From NCBI GenBank assembly GCA_020432165.1, contig JAGQGU010000001.1, positions 120,655 through 184,654 on the forward strand: a stretch of DNA of 64,000 bases, given 5' to 3'. A program made the translations under genes and the position numbers. Of the stretch, positions 27,500-37,101 are shown one piece after another (position 1 is the first letter of the stretch; each line of letters opens with the position of its first letter). This stretch comes from Thermomicrobiales bacterium (GTDB taxonomy: Bacteria; Chloroflexota; Chloroflexia; Thermomicrobiales; UBA6265). The notes under the pieces are model-generated. The model was not told the origin of the DNA and did not search any database. It saw nothing but the letters and a program-made list of their open reading frames with translations.

Positions 27500-29638
27500 T
27501 TATCCTCGTGGGATCTCGATATTGAATCTGGCGCCGCCGCCCGGCGCATCGTCGATGAAGATATCACCGTTATGCGCCAGGACCAGCTCGCGTACGATGT
27601 AGAGACCAAGCCCCAGGCCGGGGACAGCGCTCTCATTGGCATCACGTGTGCGATAGAAGGCCGTGAAGAGCGACTCCCTATCTTCTTCGGGAATACCACT
27701 GCCTTCATCCGACACGGTGAAGCGAATCGTGTCGTCGTCTGCTGTCAGGTGAATCGTTACCTGTCCGCCCGGGGTGTATTTGATTGCGTTTCCGATCAGG
27801 TTATCGAGCACCTGCATCATGCGGTCTCGATCCAGACGGGCCGGTAGCTCCGCCAGGGAAGTATCCAACACGATCGTATGCGTGGTTTGGCTTGCGCGCC
27901 GACCATCAACCACAGCCATTGTGAGCTCCACCACATCAACATCGTCGTGGAGGACGCTGAGCCGCCCGGCGCGCATTCTGCTCACATCCAGGAGGTCATC
28001 CACGAGTCGTGTCAGTCGATCGGTTTGGAGCTCCAGGGTTTTTAGCCACTTGATGTGTTGTTCGTGTCCACCTTCACGCTTAAGATCGCGACTAATCACC
28101 TGGGCGAAGCCCCGAATTGGCGTTAAGGGCGAACGCAGTTCGTGGGAGACCACGCTAATGAACTCATCGCGCAACCGTTCGGCTTCCTTCAGAGGCGAAA
28201 CATCCTGGAAGACACAGACAACCGCATCGACCTCGTTATCCTCGGTGATCAGTGGCGCGGCACTGCCAACAACGGGTACATCTCGCCCTTCGGGGGTCTG
28301 TACGATCAACTCGACACTGGTGACGGTGATGCCCTCATTCATTGATTGCACCATCGGCAGTTCGATATCCAGCTCCGGCGGATCTGGGGTGATATTGAGT
28401 TGATCGATACGGCGGGTGTTGATTTGCGCACCGGGTCGATTGAGTCCGAAGAGTGCCTGCGCCGCGGCGTTGCTGGTGATGATGGCTCCATTCGGCGGTT
28501 TGATGACCATCACCGCTTCCGGCATTGTCTGGATCACCGCCTGGAGACGTCGATGACTATCTTGCACGCGCCCGAGTTCCTCAACCTGAAGATCGGCCAG
28601 ACGGGCGCTCTCCATAAAGGCAATCGTGCGATACGCGAGAGCCTGCAGCCGTGCCTGCGATGTCTGCGTGAACCGATAAGGCACATAGAGCCCGACCCAG
28701 GCTACTCCGGCAAGTGTGTTTTGGCCATCGAAGATCGGCACACCCACGACCGAACGAATATGTGGATTGGTGCTGAGCACATCCGGCACGTCATCCTTGT
28801 CGGTAACTCTGGCGATAACCACCGGTCGACGCTCGGTCGCTACCCGACCGACGAAGCCATAGTCCATCGGGACAATGCGGGCAATATCATCGCCGTCGAG
28901 CGGCTGGAGCCCTTCCTCACCGCCATAGGTTGCCGCCTGCACGAGCGCGTGGTTCGGGGCGTCCAGGAGATAGATGGCTCCCGCGCTGGCGCGATTGACA
29001 CGCACCATCGCCGTCAGAATCATCTCGAGCACACCGACGAAGGCTTCGCTATCACCCGCGGGTCGCTGCGCTGCGGCGATTTCAACCGAGTAGAAGGCCG
29101 TATTGGCTGCGCGTAACGCCGATGCCTCAATCTTGGCGATGGCCACCTCATGCTTCAGGTGTTCTGTCATCGTCACCAATGCTCCTGCGGCGAGGAAATA
29201 TGTCACGACAATCCAGGCCATATCGGAGTTGTGCCAGGCATCCAGCGTATTCTTCTCGCCCAGAAAGAACATATCGAGAGCAAGATAGCCGGTCAGGATT
29301 GAGGTCAGGCCGCCGACCCAGTCAGCGGCATAGGTGCTGAGGAGAATCAACGCCAGCAACACTGCAATGAGCACAGCCGTGGGAATGGCCCACGGCAACG
29401 CACTGAGAAGTGTCAGTGGCAGGAGCACAATCACAATCGCGAAAACCAGCCGCCAGGGTTCCAGCCGCACGGTGCGGAACGACGTTACGGTATCGCTGCC
29501 GATACTGGCCCAGCGCTGGACTTCGGAGACACCACGCTGCACCCCACGACCGCCCGTCGCGAATCCCGCGCCGATCCGGTTCCACGATTCTGGTGTCATG
29601 CGGGCTCGTGCCCATTGTTTGATACGACTCTCGCTCAC
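27500..29638 (-). CDS. Membrane sensor histidine kinase (DUF4118-GAF-PAS-HisKA-HATPase)
   Basis: About 712 residues from GTG 29638, which has GGGAG upstream; an ATG at 29716 in frame lacks a site. Order: a short cytoplasmic N-terminus; a four-helix membrane domain like KdpD's DUF4118 (about 60-155); a GAF domain (about 190-355); a PAS domain (about 365-490); a HisKA with phospho-acceptor VVSHELRSPLTPIRG; and a HATPase_c with DNLIGNAIKYTPGG, SDEGSGIP and GLGLGLYIV. No response regulator is next to it. The signal is unknown; DUF4118 plus GAF suggests an internal or membrane cue. Confidence 0.92.
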   Translation of the reverse strand: MSESRIKQWARARMTPESWNRIGAGFATGGRGVQRGVSEVQRWASIGSDTVTSFRTVRLEPWRLVFAIVIVLLPLTLLSALPWAIPTAVLIAVLLALILLSTYAADWVGGLTSILTGYLALDMFFLGEKNTLDAWHNSDMAWIVVTYFLAAGALVTMTEHLKHEVAIAKIEASALRAANTAFYSVEIAAAQRPAGDSEAFVGVLEMILTAMVRVNRASAGAIYLLDAPNHALVQAATYGGEEGLQPLDGDDIARIVPMDYGFVGRVATERRPVVIARVTDKDDVPDVLSTNPHIRSVVGVPIFDGQNTLAGVAWVGLYVPYRFTQTSQARLQALAYRTIAFMESARLADLQVEELGRVQDSHRRLQAVIQTMPEAVMVIKPPNGAIITSNAAAQALFGLNRPGAQINTRRIDQLNITPDPPELDIELPMVQSMNEGITVTSVELIVQTPEGRDVPVVGSAAPLITEDNEVDAVVCVFQDVSPLKEAERLRDEFISVVSHELRSPLTPIRGFAQVISRDLKREGGHEQHIKWLKTLELQTDRLTRLVDDLLDVSRMRAGRLSVLHDDVDVVELTMAVVDGRRASQTTHTIVLDTSLAELPARLDRDRMMQVLDNLIGNAIKYTPGGQVTIHLTADDDTIRFTVSDEGSGIPEEDRESLFTAFYRTRDANESAVPGLGLGLYIVRELVLAHNGDIFIDDAPGGGARFNIEIPRG

Positions 29639-29801
29639 TGTGCTCCCTGCCCGGACATACCAAAGCGCCTTGTGCGCGGCGTCCAGATGGTTGATTGGAT
29701 TCCGACCGGGTTGCATACCTTACCGGGTTGGTCGGATAGTATTCTTTGGTGAAGATCGACAAGGGTGTCGCCGCGCGCATATATCAGGAGAGACAACGTC
29801 T

Positions 29802-30857
29802 GTGACCGATCGTGAATTCCTAACCACACCGGAGTTCCTTGCCGAACCCGTATTTGATCTCAATATAATCGGTGCCGGCCCAACCGGTCTGTTTGCGACA
29901 TTCTATGCCGGTTTGCGTGGCATGAGCGTGCAGATTATCGATTCGCTGGAAGAGGCGGGCGGTCAGTGCACGGCCATGTATCCGGAAAAGTACATCTACG
30001 ATGTCATCGGATACCCGCGAGTCCTCGCCAAGGACTTCGCTGCTGCCTGCCTGGAGCAGGCGATGAAGTCCGATCCCACCATTCGCCTCAGCGAGCAGGT
30101 GCAGCAGGTCTTCAAGCTGGAGGATGGCACATTCGCGTTGCAGACGAGTAAGGGATATCGCCGTAGCCGCGCGATCATCATTGCGGCCGGTGTTGGTGCT
30201 TTCGAGCCAACCCGACTCACCGCCGAAGGCGTTGAAGACCTTGAAGGCAAGGGTGTGCATTACTTCGCGAAGCATATTGAGGATTTCCGCGACAAGGCGG
30301 TCGTCATCGTTGGTGGTGGCGATAGTGCCGTCGACTGGGCGCTCACATTGGAACCGATTGCCAAGAGCGTGCGAGTGATCCATCGCAGCAAGTTCCGCGC
30401 GCATGAGAGCACGGTGGAGGATCTCGAGCGCTCGACAGTGACGCTTCATTACCCTGAGTATGAGGTTACCCATGTTCGCGCCGGTGACCACGGTCGCATT
30501 GCCAGCCTCACTTTTGCTCACAAGGATGGCACCACTCAGGATGTCGAGGTTGATGAATTGATCTGCGCGATCGGCTTCAAGGCCGATCCAGGTCCGTTGA
30601 AGAGCTGGGGTTTCGAGCTACAGCGCAACTCGATCGTGGTGAATGCGCAGACCCTGGAGACGAGTATCCCGGGCATCTTTGCCGCAGGCGATATCGCCGC
30701 CTATCCGGACAAGTTCAAGCTGATCGCGACCGGCGCGGGCGAAGCGGTTTCCGCCGTCAATCATTCGTTGACCTACATCAACCCGGATGCCCGCCTTGAT
30801 GGTGGCCACAGCACCACCATCATGGAAAAGCGCGAAAAGGCTGCGACATCAGCCTAG
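29802..30857 (+). CDS. Thioredoxin-reductase-like ferredoxin/flavodoxin-NADP+ reductase
   Basis: 351 residues from GTG 29802 with AGGAGAG upstream. The FAD motif IIGAGPTGLFATFYAG and the AGGQCTAMYPEKYIYDVIGYP segment are typical of the YumC/TrxR-like FNR group, as are the NADPH motif VVIVGGGDSAVDWAL and the C-terminal GIFAAGDIA. The CxxC redox pair of true thioredoxin reductases is absent. It probably moves electrons between NADPH and ferredoxin or flavodoxin in the cytoplasm. The ferredoxin at 3415 is a possible but unproven partner. Confidence 0.92.
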   Translation: MTDREFLTTPEFLAEPVFDLNIIGAGPTGLFATFYAGLRGMSVQIIDSLEEAGGQCTAMYPEKYIYDVIGYPRVLAKDFAAACLEQAMKSDPTIRLSEQVQQVFKLEDGTFALQTSKGYRRSRAIIIAAGVGAFEPTRLTAEGVEDLEGKGVHYFAKHIEDFRDKAVVIVGGGDSAVDWALTLEPIAKSVRVIHRSKFRAHESTVEDLERSTVTLHYPEYEVTHVRAGDHGRIASLTFAHKDGTTQDVEVDELICAIGFKADPGPLKSWGFELQRNSIVVNAQTLETSIPGIFAAGDIAAYPDKFKLIATGAGEAVSAVNHSLTYINPDARLDGGHSTTIMEKREKAATSA

Positions 30858-30868
30858 GTTGCCCTACA

Positions 30869-30895
30869 CGTAGCCCCGGGATTGCCCCCGGGGGG
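30869..30895. repeat. Single palindromic repeat copy of the 61-bp array family
   Basis: ACGTAGCCCCGGGATTGCC followed by CCCGGGGGG matches the first hairpin of the units at 14801-15003. It fills the gap between the two converging genes and may act as a terminator for both. Confidence 0.75.
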
Positions 30896-30900
30896 TAGAG

Positions 30901-31926
30901 CTACCGGTGCAGCTTGCCGCCCACACCCGTCTTGCGATTCACATCGGCCATCTTGGCTTCGGCCAGGATGGCTGCGCGGGTGCGGCCGATTTCCAGCAAT
31001 CGGGCAACTTCCTCTGGGTTCGCCTTGTACTCTGCCAACTTGGCCTGAATAGGCGCCAGACTCTCGATCAGCAGGTCAGTGAGTTCAGCCTTGAAGGGAC
31101 CATATCCCTTACCTGAGAAATGCTCCTCAACCTGATCGAGAGAGAGGTCGGCCAGGATGCCATAAATCTGCATCAGATTCGTGACCGCTGGTTTCTCGGG
31201 CGAAGCGGAGACGCGCGCATCGGAATCCGTAACCGCGCGCTTGATCTTGCGCTTGATCACGTCCGGGTCGTCGCTTAGCGCGATATACGCATTCGCATTC
31301 GCATCACTTTTGCTCATCTTCTTCGTCGGCTCTTGCAAGCTCATGATGCGAGCGCCGACTTCCTTGATGTCGGCTTTCGGGATCACGAACGTATCGCCGT
31401 AGCGCGTATTGAAGCGCGTAGCGATGTCCCTGGTGAGCTCGACATGCTGACGCTGGTCATCACCCACTGGCACCAGATCCGTGTCATACAGGATGATATC
31501 GGCCGCCATCAGCACAGGGTAGAAGAAGATGGCACTGTTGATCGCGGCATCATCTTTGCCCGCACTTTTGTCCTTGAACTGGGTCATGCGGCTGAGTTCA
31601 CCGAACTGGGTGACATTGCTGAGTGTCCAGGCCAACTCTGCATGCTGCGGTACGTCCGACTGCACAAAGAGCGGTGCGATTTCAGGATTAAGACCAGCCG
31701 CGAACATGGTCGCCGCCAGACTGTGGATGTTCTCTCGCATCTCGTCGGGATCGGTCAGCGTACCCATCGCGTGCAAATCGACGATGCAGAAGAGATTGTC
31801 GTACTGATCTTGCTGCGCAACCCAGTTGCGAATGGCACCAAGATAGTTGCCGATGGTCGCGACACCCGACGGCTGCATTCCGCTGAAGACGCGCTTGTTG
31901 CTCGTTGAAGTAGGTTCCATGAACAT
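30901..31926 (-). CDS. trpS: Tryptophan--tRNA ligase
   Basis: 341 residues. Class I synthetase that charges tRNA-Trp. The SGMQPSGVATIGNYLGA segment holds the HIGH-type motif in its TIGN form, usual in bacterial TrpRS, and KKMSKSD is the KMSKS loop. The middle LFVQSDVPQHAELAWTL and DDQRQHVELTRDIA are also diagnostic. A second ATG (third codon) is an alternative start. Its 3' end faces the FNR-like gene across a palindromic repeat. No T-box leader was seen upstream. Confidence 0.97.
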   Translation of the reverse strand: MFMEPTSTSNKRVFSGMQPSGVATIGNYLGAIRNWVAQQDQYDNLFCIVDLHAMGTLTDPDEMRENIHSLAATMFAAGLNPEIAPLFVQSDVPQHAELAWTLSNVTQFGELSRMTQFKDKSAGKDDAAINSAIFFYPVLMAADIILYDTDLVPVGDDQRQHVELTRDIATRFNTRYGDTFVIPKADIKEVGARIMSLQEPTKKMSKSDANANAYIALSDDPDVIKRKIKRAVTDSDARVSASPEKPAVTNLMQIYGILADLSLDQVEEHFSGKGYGPFKAELTDLLIESLAPIQAKLAEYKANPEEVARLLEIGRTRAAILAEAKMADVNRKTGVGGKLHR

Positions 31927-32016
31927 TGAACGTGCTCGGTTCTTGCATAGGGCAGTTACGCTGCCTTCGTCAGATTCCGAAGGAAGGATAGCAAGAAACC
32001 GTGAAGTTGAGGGAGA

Positions 32017-32394
32017 TTAGTCGCACTCTTCGTCGGCCAGCCACACCTTGCCGAACTCGCGCATGCTATCGATGACCGGGAGAAGCGCGTGACCCTTCTC
32101 GGTGAGTTGATACTCGACTCGCGGTGGAACTTCCGGATAGCAGGTACGTTCGATAACGGTGCTATCTTCCAATCGCTTCAGGCGTTCGCTCAGCGTCTTG
32201 GGGCTAATGCCTTTGAGGGAACGTTCGAGTTCGCTGAATCGCATCTCGCGCTTGGCGAGGTCGCGGATGATGAGTGGTGTCCACTTGTTGCTGATAAGAT
32301 CAGCGGTGCGTGCGACCGGACAGCCATCCTGATTAACGCTTTGTGTTTCTGCCATTGCTCTGCCACGGATAGGGGTGAATACGTTACTTTCCAT
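32017..32394 (-). CDS. HxlR-family transcriptional regulator
   Basis: 125 residues, winged helix. The pattern CPVARTADLISNKWTPLIIRDL, then RFSELERSLKGISPKTLSERLKRLED and YPEVPPRVEYQLTEKG is the classic HxlR/YodB core. The single N-terminal Cys25 in GCPV is the position used for redox or electrophile sensing in YodB/HypR-type members. A downstream ATG at 32355 would remove 13 residues and is also plausible. It lies just downstream of an MFS exporter gene on the same strand, which it may regulate. Confidence 0.9.
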   Translation of the reverse strand: MESNVFTPIRGRAMAETQSVNQDGCPVARTADLISNKWTPLIIRDLAKREMRFSELERSLKGISPKTLSERLKRLEDSTVIERTCYPEVPPRVEYQLTEKGHALLPVIDSMREFGKVWLADEECD

Positions 32395-32459
32395 AGGATA
32401 GCAGCTTTTTCACCCCAATTGCACATAGGTTGTATGCGGTACACATTTACGGGTCCTCG

Positions 32460-33695
32460 TTAGGCAGGCAGTCCTTCGGGCGTATCCGCCTGCGACTTCG
32501 CCAACGTGGTGCGACCTATCATCAGCGCCTGCGTGCCGAACAGGGCCAGTGCGATCGCAAATACCAACGGATATCCTCCGAGTTTGAACCCTATATATCC
32601 GATACCCGCGCCGATAGGTCTGCCTCCGGCGGACGCGAACATGATCGCGGCGGAGACCCTGCCGAGGAGCGATGCTGGTGTAACTGTTTGCCGGATATTG
32701 ATGGTCGTGATCGTCCAGACGATAGGGCCGGTGCCGATCAGGAAGAACGCCAGGAAGAGGATCAGCTGGGTCTGGACGAGCATTGTAGTGATGACAAGGC
32801 TGGCAAAAGCAAATCCACACCATGGACCGATCTGAACCAGCGTTGTCTCCCTCAACAAAGCACCTTTGCGCTTCATGAATCCGGCGCCTGCAATCATGCC
32901 CAGCCCATAGCAGGCGAACATGGCACCTATACCGATCGACGTCATATGCAGCTCAGTGTTTGCCCACGCGACGATAACCCCGAGCAACACATACCACCCC
33001 AGATTGAAGAACATGGAGACGAGGAGGATTGGTTTCAACCACGGATTTCTCCAGGTGAAACGCATACCTTCAGCAAAATCGTCCCGAATCCTGCGCTTCA
33101 GGGCTGGCTGTTCAGCAACTACTGGTAGCCGGAGTGCTGCCAGCACCGCGGTGAGTACCAGGGCTGCGGCCACTGCAAGCGCAACACTGCCACCGGCGAG
33201 GCTGACCAATACACCCGCCAGAGGAGGGCCGGCGGTTACCGCAATGCTTCTGGCCAGTTCGATAGAACTGTTCAGTTGCTGGCGAGTGGTGCCCGATGTT
33301 GCCTTGGCCACAAGTGTTGGCGCTGCGACCTGAAAAGCGACCGTTCCGGTTCCGCCGCCAATAGCGAGGAGGGAGATCAATGCCAGGGAAGGCTGTGGTT
33401 GCAGGAGTATCAGGATCAGACCAACCAGCGATACCAGGCGGATACACTCGCCGGTGAGCAGCAAACTTCGTGCTTGTATCCTGTCTGCCAGCGCCCCGAA
33501 AGGGAGGGAGAAAATCAGGAGCGGTAAGGTGGCGGCCATCGTCAGGATGCTTGTATCACCCGCATCGCCAGCAAGTTTGCTGACGTAGACGATAGGAAGT
33601 GCAACCGTTGCGATCTGATCAGCAGCATTGGCGAAGAGGTTAATCCAGCCCAGTCGTTGGATTCCGGGCAGCGCTTCGCGAGGGGTTGAGCTCAT
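32460..33695 (-). CDS. MFS transporter (MFS_3/EntS-like)
   Basis: About 411 residues from ATG 33695, with AAAGG upstream; an ATG at 33710 is also in frame. Twelve membrane segments are expected. The TM2-3 loop GALADRIQARSLLL is motif A of the family, and the helix pattern fits the 12-TM exporters of the EntS/MFS_3 group. Family members export siderophores, macrolides or other small molecules. The substrate is unknown. The HxlR gene follows after 65 nt. Confidence 0.85.
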   Translation of the reverse strand: MSSTPREALPGIQRLGWINLFANAADQIATVALPIVYVSKLAGDAGDTSILTMAATLPLLIFSLPFGALADRIQARSLLLTGECIRLVSLVGLILILLQPQPSLALISLLAIGGGTGTVAFQVAAPTLVAKATSGTTRQQLNSSIELARSIAVTAGPPLAGVLVSLAGGSVALAVAAALVLTAVLAALRLPVVAEQPALKRRIRDDFAEGMRFTWRNPWLKPILLVSMFFNLGWYVLLGVIVAWANTELHMTSIGIGAMFACYGLGMIAGAGFMKRKGALLRETTLVQIGPWCGFAFASLVITTMLVQTQLILFLAFFLIGTGPIVWTITTINIRQTVTPASLLGRVSAAIMFASAGGRPIGAGIGYIGFKLGGYPLVFAIALALFGTQALMIGRTTLAKSQADTPEGLPA

Positions 33696-33734
33696 GGCAG
33701 AACCTTTCATAGAGGATTTGGTTAAGGGAGTGAT

Positions 33735-34787
33735 CTAGCCGATCTGTTCCTGCTGAAGAATCTTGCGCTTGCGCTCGGTGCCCCAGCGATAGCCGGTGAG
33801 CGAACCGTCTTTCCCGATGACGCGATGGCAGGGGATGAGTACCGCGACATCGTTGCTGCCGCAAGCCGATGCTACAGCTCGTGAAGCTGTTGGTTGGCCG
33901 ATGTGTTTCGCCAGATCGCCGTAGCTGACGGTTTTACCAAAGGGAATACTGCGAAGTGCATGCCAGACCTTGATCTGGAATGCCGTCCCTCGTACATCGA
34001 GCGGCAGGTTAAGCGCCTCGGGCGATCCGAGCGCAGCTACCGTTTGCTCAACCAGGTGAGTGAAGTCGTCGTCCGCGGGGAGCATGGTCGCATTGGCAAA
34101 ATCCGCTTTGAAGGCATCGCTTAGCGTTTGCTCATCGTCGCCAAACTGGAGTCGACAAATACCCTTGTCGGTCGCTGCGATAAGCGTTTTACCCAGGAAC
34201 GTATCGACAATGGTGAACCGAATAGATTCGTCCTTGCCCTTGTTGCGAAAATTCCCCGGTGTCATCCCCAACGCCGCTGGTGCATCCTGGTAGATCTGGG
34301 ATTGAGTCGCGTATCCGGCCTCAAGGCCGGCTTGCAGCACGTTATCCGCCATCGGCAGTTGTGTGTGCAGTCGTTGTTCCCGTACGGAGCGCGCAAACTG
34401 CGCTGGCGAAATCCCGACGATATCGCTGAATAGACGCTGGAAGTGAGATTCGCTCATTCCTGCTGTTTGGGCGAGTTGTGTCAAGGTCGGCGGCGTATCT
34501 GCCTCAAGAATATGCTGGCAAGCTGTTCCAATCATCTGCGCTTGTTCGGTCGCCACGGACTCACCCAATGGTCGGCACCGTTTACACGGCCGTAGCCCCG
34601 AGCGTAGGGCCTCACTGAGCGAATCGAAGAAGACCACATTCTTGCGCAGGGGTGTCCGCGCCGGACATCCCGGACGGCAGAAGACGCCGGTGGTGAGGAC
34701 TCCCAGCCAGAACTCACCCTCGCGGCTGCGATCTCGGGCTTCTACTGCCTGCCACATTTCGGTTTCTGTCAGTGTCTGCTGCATCAT
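33735..34787 (-). CDS. ada: Bifunctional Ada: methylphosphotriester/O6-methylguanine repair and regulator
   Basis: 350 residues. It repairs alkylated DNA by moving methyl groups to its own cysteines and, once methylated, activates repair genes. The N-terminal zinc site has Cys37, Cys41, Cys68 and Cys71, matching E. coli Ada Cys38/42/69/72, with the first being the methyl acceptor. An AraC-type helix-turn-helix follows (about 85-175; SESHFQRLFSDIVGISP). The C-terminal methyltransferase has IPCHRV with active Cys320. GAGGAA precedes the ATG. No other alkylation gene is adjacent. Confidence 0.96.
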   Translation of the reverse strand: MMQQTLTETEMWQAVEARDRSREGEFWLGVLTTGVFCRPGCPARTPLRKNVVFFDSLSEALRSGLRPCKRCRPLGESVATEQAQMIGTACQHILEADTPPTLTQLAQTAGMSESHFQRLFSDIVGISPAQFARSVREQRLHTQLPMADNVLQAGLEAGYATQSQIYQDAPAALGMTPGNFRNKGKDESIRFTIVDTFLGKTLIAATDKGICRLQFGDDEQTLSDAFKADFANATMLPADDDFTHLVEQTVAALGSPEALNLPLDVRGTAFQIKVWHALRSIPFGKTVSYGDLAKHIGQPTASRAVASACGSNDVAVLIPCHRVIGKDGSLTGYRWGTERKRKILQQEQIG

Positions 34788-34947
34788 TTCGGTTCCTCAA
34801 ATCGTTTCCCTATTGTCGCTGCCGAACGTCGACTCTGCTAGCGATACTTTTACAGAAACCCATCGGCACGACTTCCGGATTTCTGCGATCAAATCCCGAT
34901 GGCTCGTATACTTCCCGTGGCGTACTGGTTGGCGTGCAGGAGAGATC

Positions 34948-35289
34948 ATGGTTCGGATATTGGCCTACGCGCTCGCGGCGATGGTGGCGGCACTCGCGAC
35001 CTCAACAATTGCCCGCGAGTGGTTCGTTTTTGATTCATCCGAAAGCATATTGCTCTTCGGTGCGGTGATGGGTGTGATCAATAGTTGCATCCGCCCCATA
35101 GTGCGCATCATCAGCCTGCCGCTCACGTGTCTGACGTTTGGGCTCTTCTCCTTTGTCATTAATGCTGCGCTTTTCTGGCTTGGCGGCTCGCTTATTCCCG
35201 GAATTGAGCTCACCGTCGAAGGTGCCATCCTCGGATCAATCATCAGTAGCTTCGCGGCTGGCCTGATCTTCTCCGTTTTCGATGAGTAA
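34948..35289 (+). CDS. Phage-holin-family (PF04020) four-TM membrane protein
   Basis: 113 residues from ATG 34948 with GCAGGAGAG upstream. Four hydrophobic segments and the segment VINSCIRPIVRIISLPLTCLTFGLFSFVINAALFWL match the small PF04020 family, named after a holin but common in free-living bacteria, where its role is unknown. It overlaps the next gene by 8 nt, so the two are coupled. A TATACT at 34907-34912 is a possible -10, but the -35 is poor. Confidence 0.85.
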   Translation: MVRILAYALAAMVAALATSTIAREWFVFDSSESILLFGAVMGVINSCIRPIVRIISLPLTCLTFGLFSFVINAALFWLGGSLIPGIELTVEGAILGSIISSFAAGLIFSVFDE

Positions 35290-35872
35290 TCATCTGCTAC
35301 CAACCACCACCAAACGGGCATTCGATGCGCCTTTGGTTATCGGTGTTATCAGCGATACCCACATCTACACCGGAAGTCGACGCGAGATTGCTCCCGCCCT
35401 GAAGCGACTCTTCGAGCGTGCTGGTGTTGGTCTCATGGTTCATCTCGGCGATGCCAACAGCCGCTCGGTACTGAAGGAAATTGCCGAGATCGCACCATTG
35501 ATCGCTGTGGTTGGCAACAATGACGATGAGGATCTGCAGTATCTCCTCCCACAAACCACGCGCTTCACGGTGGGAGACTACAGCTTCGCGGCGATCCATG
35601 GCCACAGCGGCCGTTCCGCTCGTGATGTTGCTATCGAACGCTGGGCGGGCAAGGTTGATTGCATTCTCTTCGGTCATAGCCACAAGCCGCTGATCGAAAA
35701 GGAACAGGGAAGCATTCTCTTCAACCCCGGATCACCAACTGACCGACGCTGGTACGCACATTTCGGGGTTGGCATTATCACTGTTGACAAGACTGGCATT
35801 CACCCTGATCTTGTACTTTTTGAGGACGCGAATCATCTGGATTCTGTTTCGTTTGACACTGAAGGGGCGTAG
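35282..35872 (+). CDS. YfcE/MJ0936-family metallophosphoesterase
   Basis: 196 residues. Metal-binding motifs of calcineurin-like phosphoesterases occur in order: SDTH (near 25), HLGDAN, VVGNND, HGH and GHSH. The short length and the NPGS..DRR end are typical of the YfcE group of phosphodiesterases acting on small phosphodiesters. It overlaps the holin-like gene and precedes the aminotransferase by 2 nt, making a three-gene operon. Its physiological substrate is unknown. Confidence 0.9.
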   Translation: MSNHLLPTTTKRAFDAPLVIGVISDTHIYTGSRREIAPALKRLFERAGVGLMVHLGDANSRSVLKEIAEIAPLIAVVGNNDDEDLQYLLPQTTRFTVGDYSFAAIHGHSGRSARDVAIERWAGKVDCILFGHSHKPLIEKEQGSILFNPGSPTDRRWYAHFGVGIITVDKTGIHPDLVLFEDANHLDSVSFDTEGA

Positions 35873-35874
35873 GG

Positions 35875-36966
35875 ATGGATGAACGTTTGACACAGGGCCG
35901 ATGGTTGCGCATACCGGGGCCTACACCGCTGCATCCGAACGTGGTGAGGGCACTTGGTCATGAAATGGTGCCGCAGCGAGGCACGATCATTACGGAGATG
36001 ATGGCGCGTGTTCAGCCAATCCTGCGTAAGGTTCATGGCACAGAGAGCGGTCAGGTATTGCTGTGGGCCAGCACCGGTACAGCCGGATTTGAGGCAAGCA
36101 TCGTTAATATGACCAATCCCGGTGACAAGATTGTCGTGACCTGCGCCGGTGACTTCGGCAATCGCTACGCTGCTGCTGCTGAGACGCTTGGCCTCGACGT
36201 CCTCCGGGTAGAGGCTGAATGGGGGAGCGCGGTTACCCCCGAACAACTGGATGCTGCTATTCAACAGCATGGCGATGTTGTGGCTGTAATGATTACCCAC
36301 AACGAGACCAGCACCGGTGTCACGCAGGATCTGGCAGCTTTGGCCGCCGTTGCCCGGCAGCATGATGCATTGATCTGTGTGGATGCCGTCTCATCGGCAG
36401 CTGCCCTGCCAATCAATATGGACGTCAACGGCCTGGATTGGGTTCTGAGTGGTGCCCAGAAGGCGTGGATGTGCCCTCCAGGTCTGATGATCTCCGCGCT
36501 TAGTGAACGTGCGATTGCGCGAAGTCATGAGACGAAGGGGTATCCACGGTTTATCTGGGATGCTCCGATGATGGTCGAGGCCAGCCGCGGGAACATTCAC
36601 CCGGCCACCGCACCAGAGACCAGCCTGTTCGCCCTGGATGCAGCGCTGATGGCCATGGAAGAAGAGGGGATTGACGAGGTATTCGCCCGTCATGCCCGAC
36701 TCGGCGCGCATTTCCGGGCGGGTCTGGAGAAGCTTGGTATCGAGTTCCTTGCTGAGGAGGCTCTTCGCAGCAATAGTGTGACAGCGTTCCGGGCGCCTGG
36801 TGGCAGCGCCAAGGCGTTCCAGGCCAAGGTTCGCGAGCAGTCCGGTATTGAACTCGCTGTCGGTCAGGCGCAGTGGCAGGACGTCGCTATCCGCGTCGGC
36901 ACGATGGGCTGGACCTACGAGCCTGAGCTGGATGCCACGCTCGAAGCCATCGCTGCGGCGATGTAG
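35875..36966 (+). CDS. Class V PLP aminotransferase, alanine/serine-glyoxylate type
   Basis: 363 residues. The PLP lysine is Lys196 in SGAQKAWMCPPG, with Asp170 in ALICVDAVSS. The start PGPTPLHPNVVRALG is characteristic of the alanine-glyoxylate/serine-pyruvate group. Such enzymes transfer an amino group to glyoxylate to form glycine. This fits the glcDEF operon 8 kb away, which would supply glyoxylate. Phosphoserine transaminase or aspartate decarboxylase-like roles are less likely from the motifs. The gene is coupled to the phosphodiesterase gene upstream. Confidence 0.9.
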   Translation: MDERLTQGRWLRIPGPTPLHPNVVRALGHEMVPQRGTIITEMMARVQPILRKVHGTESGQVLLWASTGTAGFEASIVNMTNPGDKIVVTCAGDFGNRYAAAAETLGLDVLRVEAEWGSAVTPEQLDAAIQQHGDVVAVMITHNETSTGVTQDLAALAAVARQHDALICVDAVSSAAALPINMDVNGLDWVLSGAQKAWMCPPGLMISALSERAIARSHETKGYPRFIWDAPMMVEASRGNIHPATAPETSLFALDAALMAMEEEGIDEVFARHARLGAHFRAGLEKLGIEFLAEEALRSNSVTAFRAPGGSAKAFQAKVREQSGIELAVGQAQWQDVAIRVGTMGWTYEPELDATLEAIAAAM

Positions 36967-36993
36967 CGCTATTCAAAATCAAGATCTTCATCA

Positions 36994-37030
36994 AGAGGCA
37001 GCACACTTTGGCGTGCTGCCTCTTTGCTTG
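36994..37030 (+). terminator. Terminator after the aminotransferase operon
   Basis: A perfect 11-bp stem AGAGGCAGCAC/GTGCTGCCTCT (36994-37004 with 37013-37023) is followed by TTG CTTG. Confidence 0.8.
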
Positions 37031-37101
37031 CGCCGGTTATGTTCAGCAGGGTGAGCGCTAACGTGGATGTAAGCCAATATTGTACCCAAGGCAAGGAGAC
37101 T

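Noticed and set aside
31927-32016. T-box riboswitch upstream of trpS
   Set aside because: The gap is only about 90 nt and lacks the T-box core sequence and a specifier stem.
34948-35289. Prophage remnant suggested by a holin-like protein
   Set aside because: PF04020 proteins are widespread in non-phage contexts and no integrase, capsid, lysin or attachment site is nearby.
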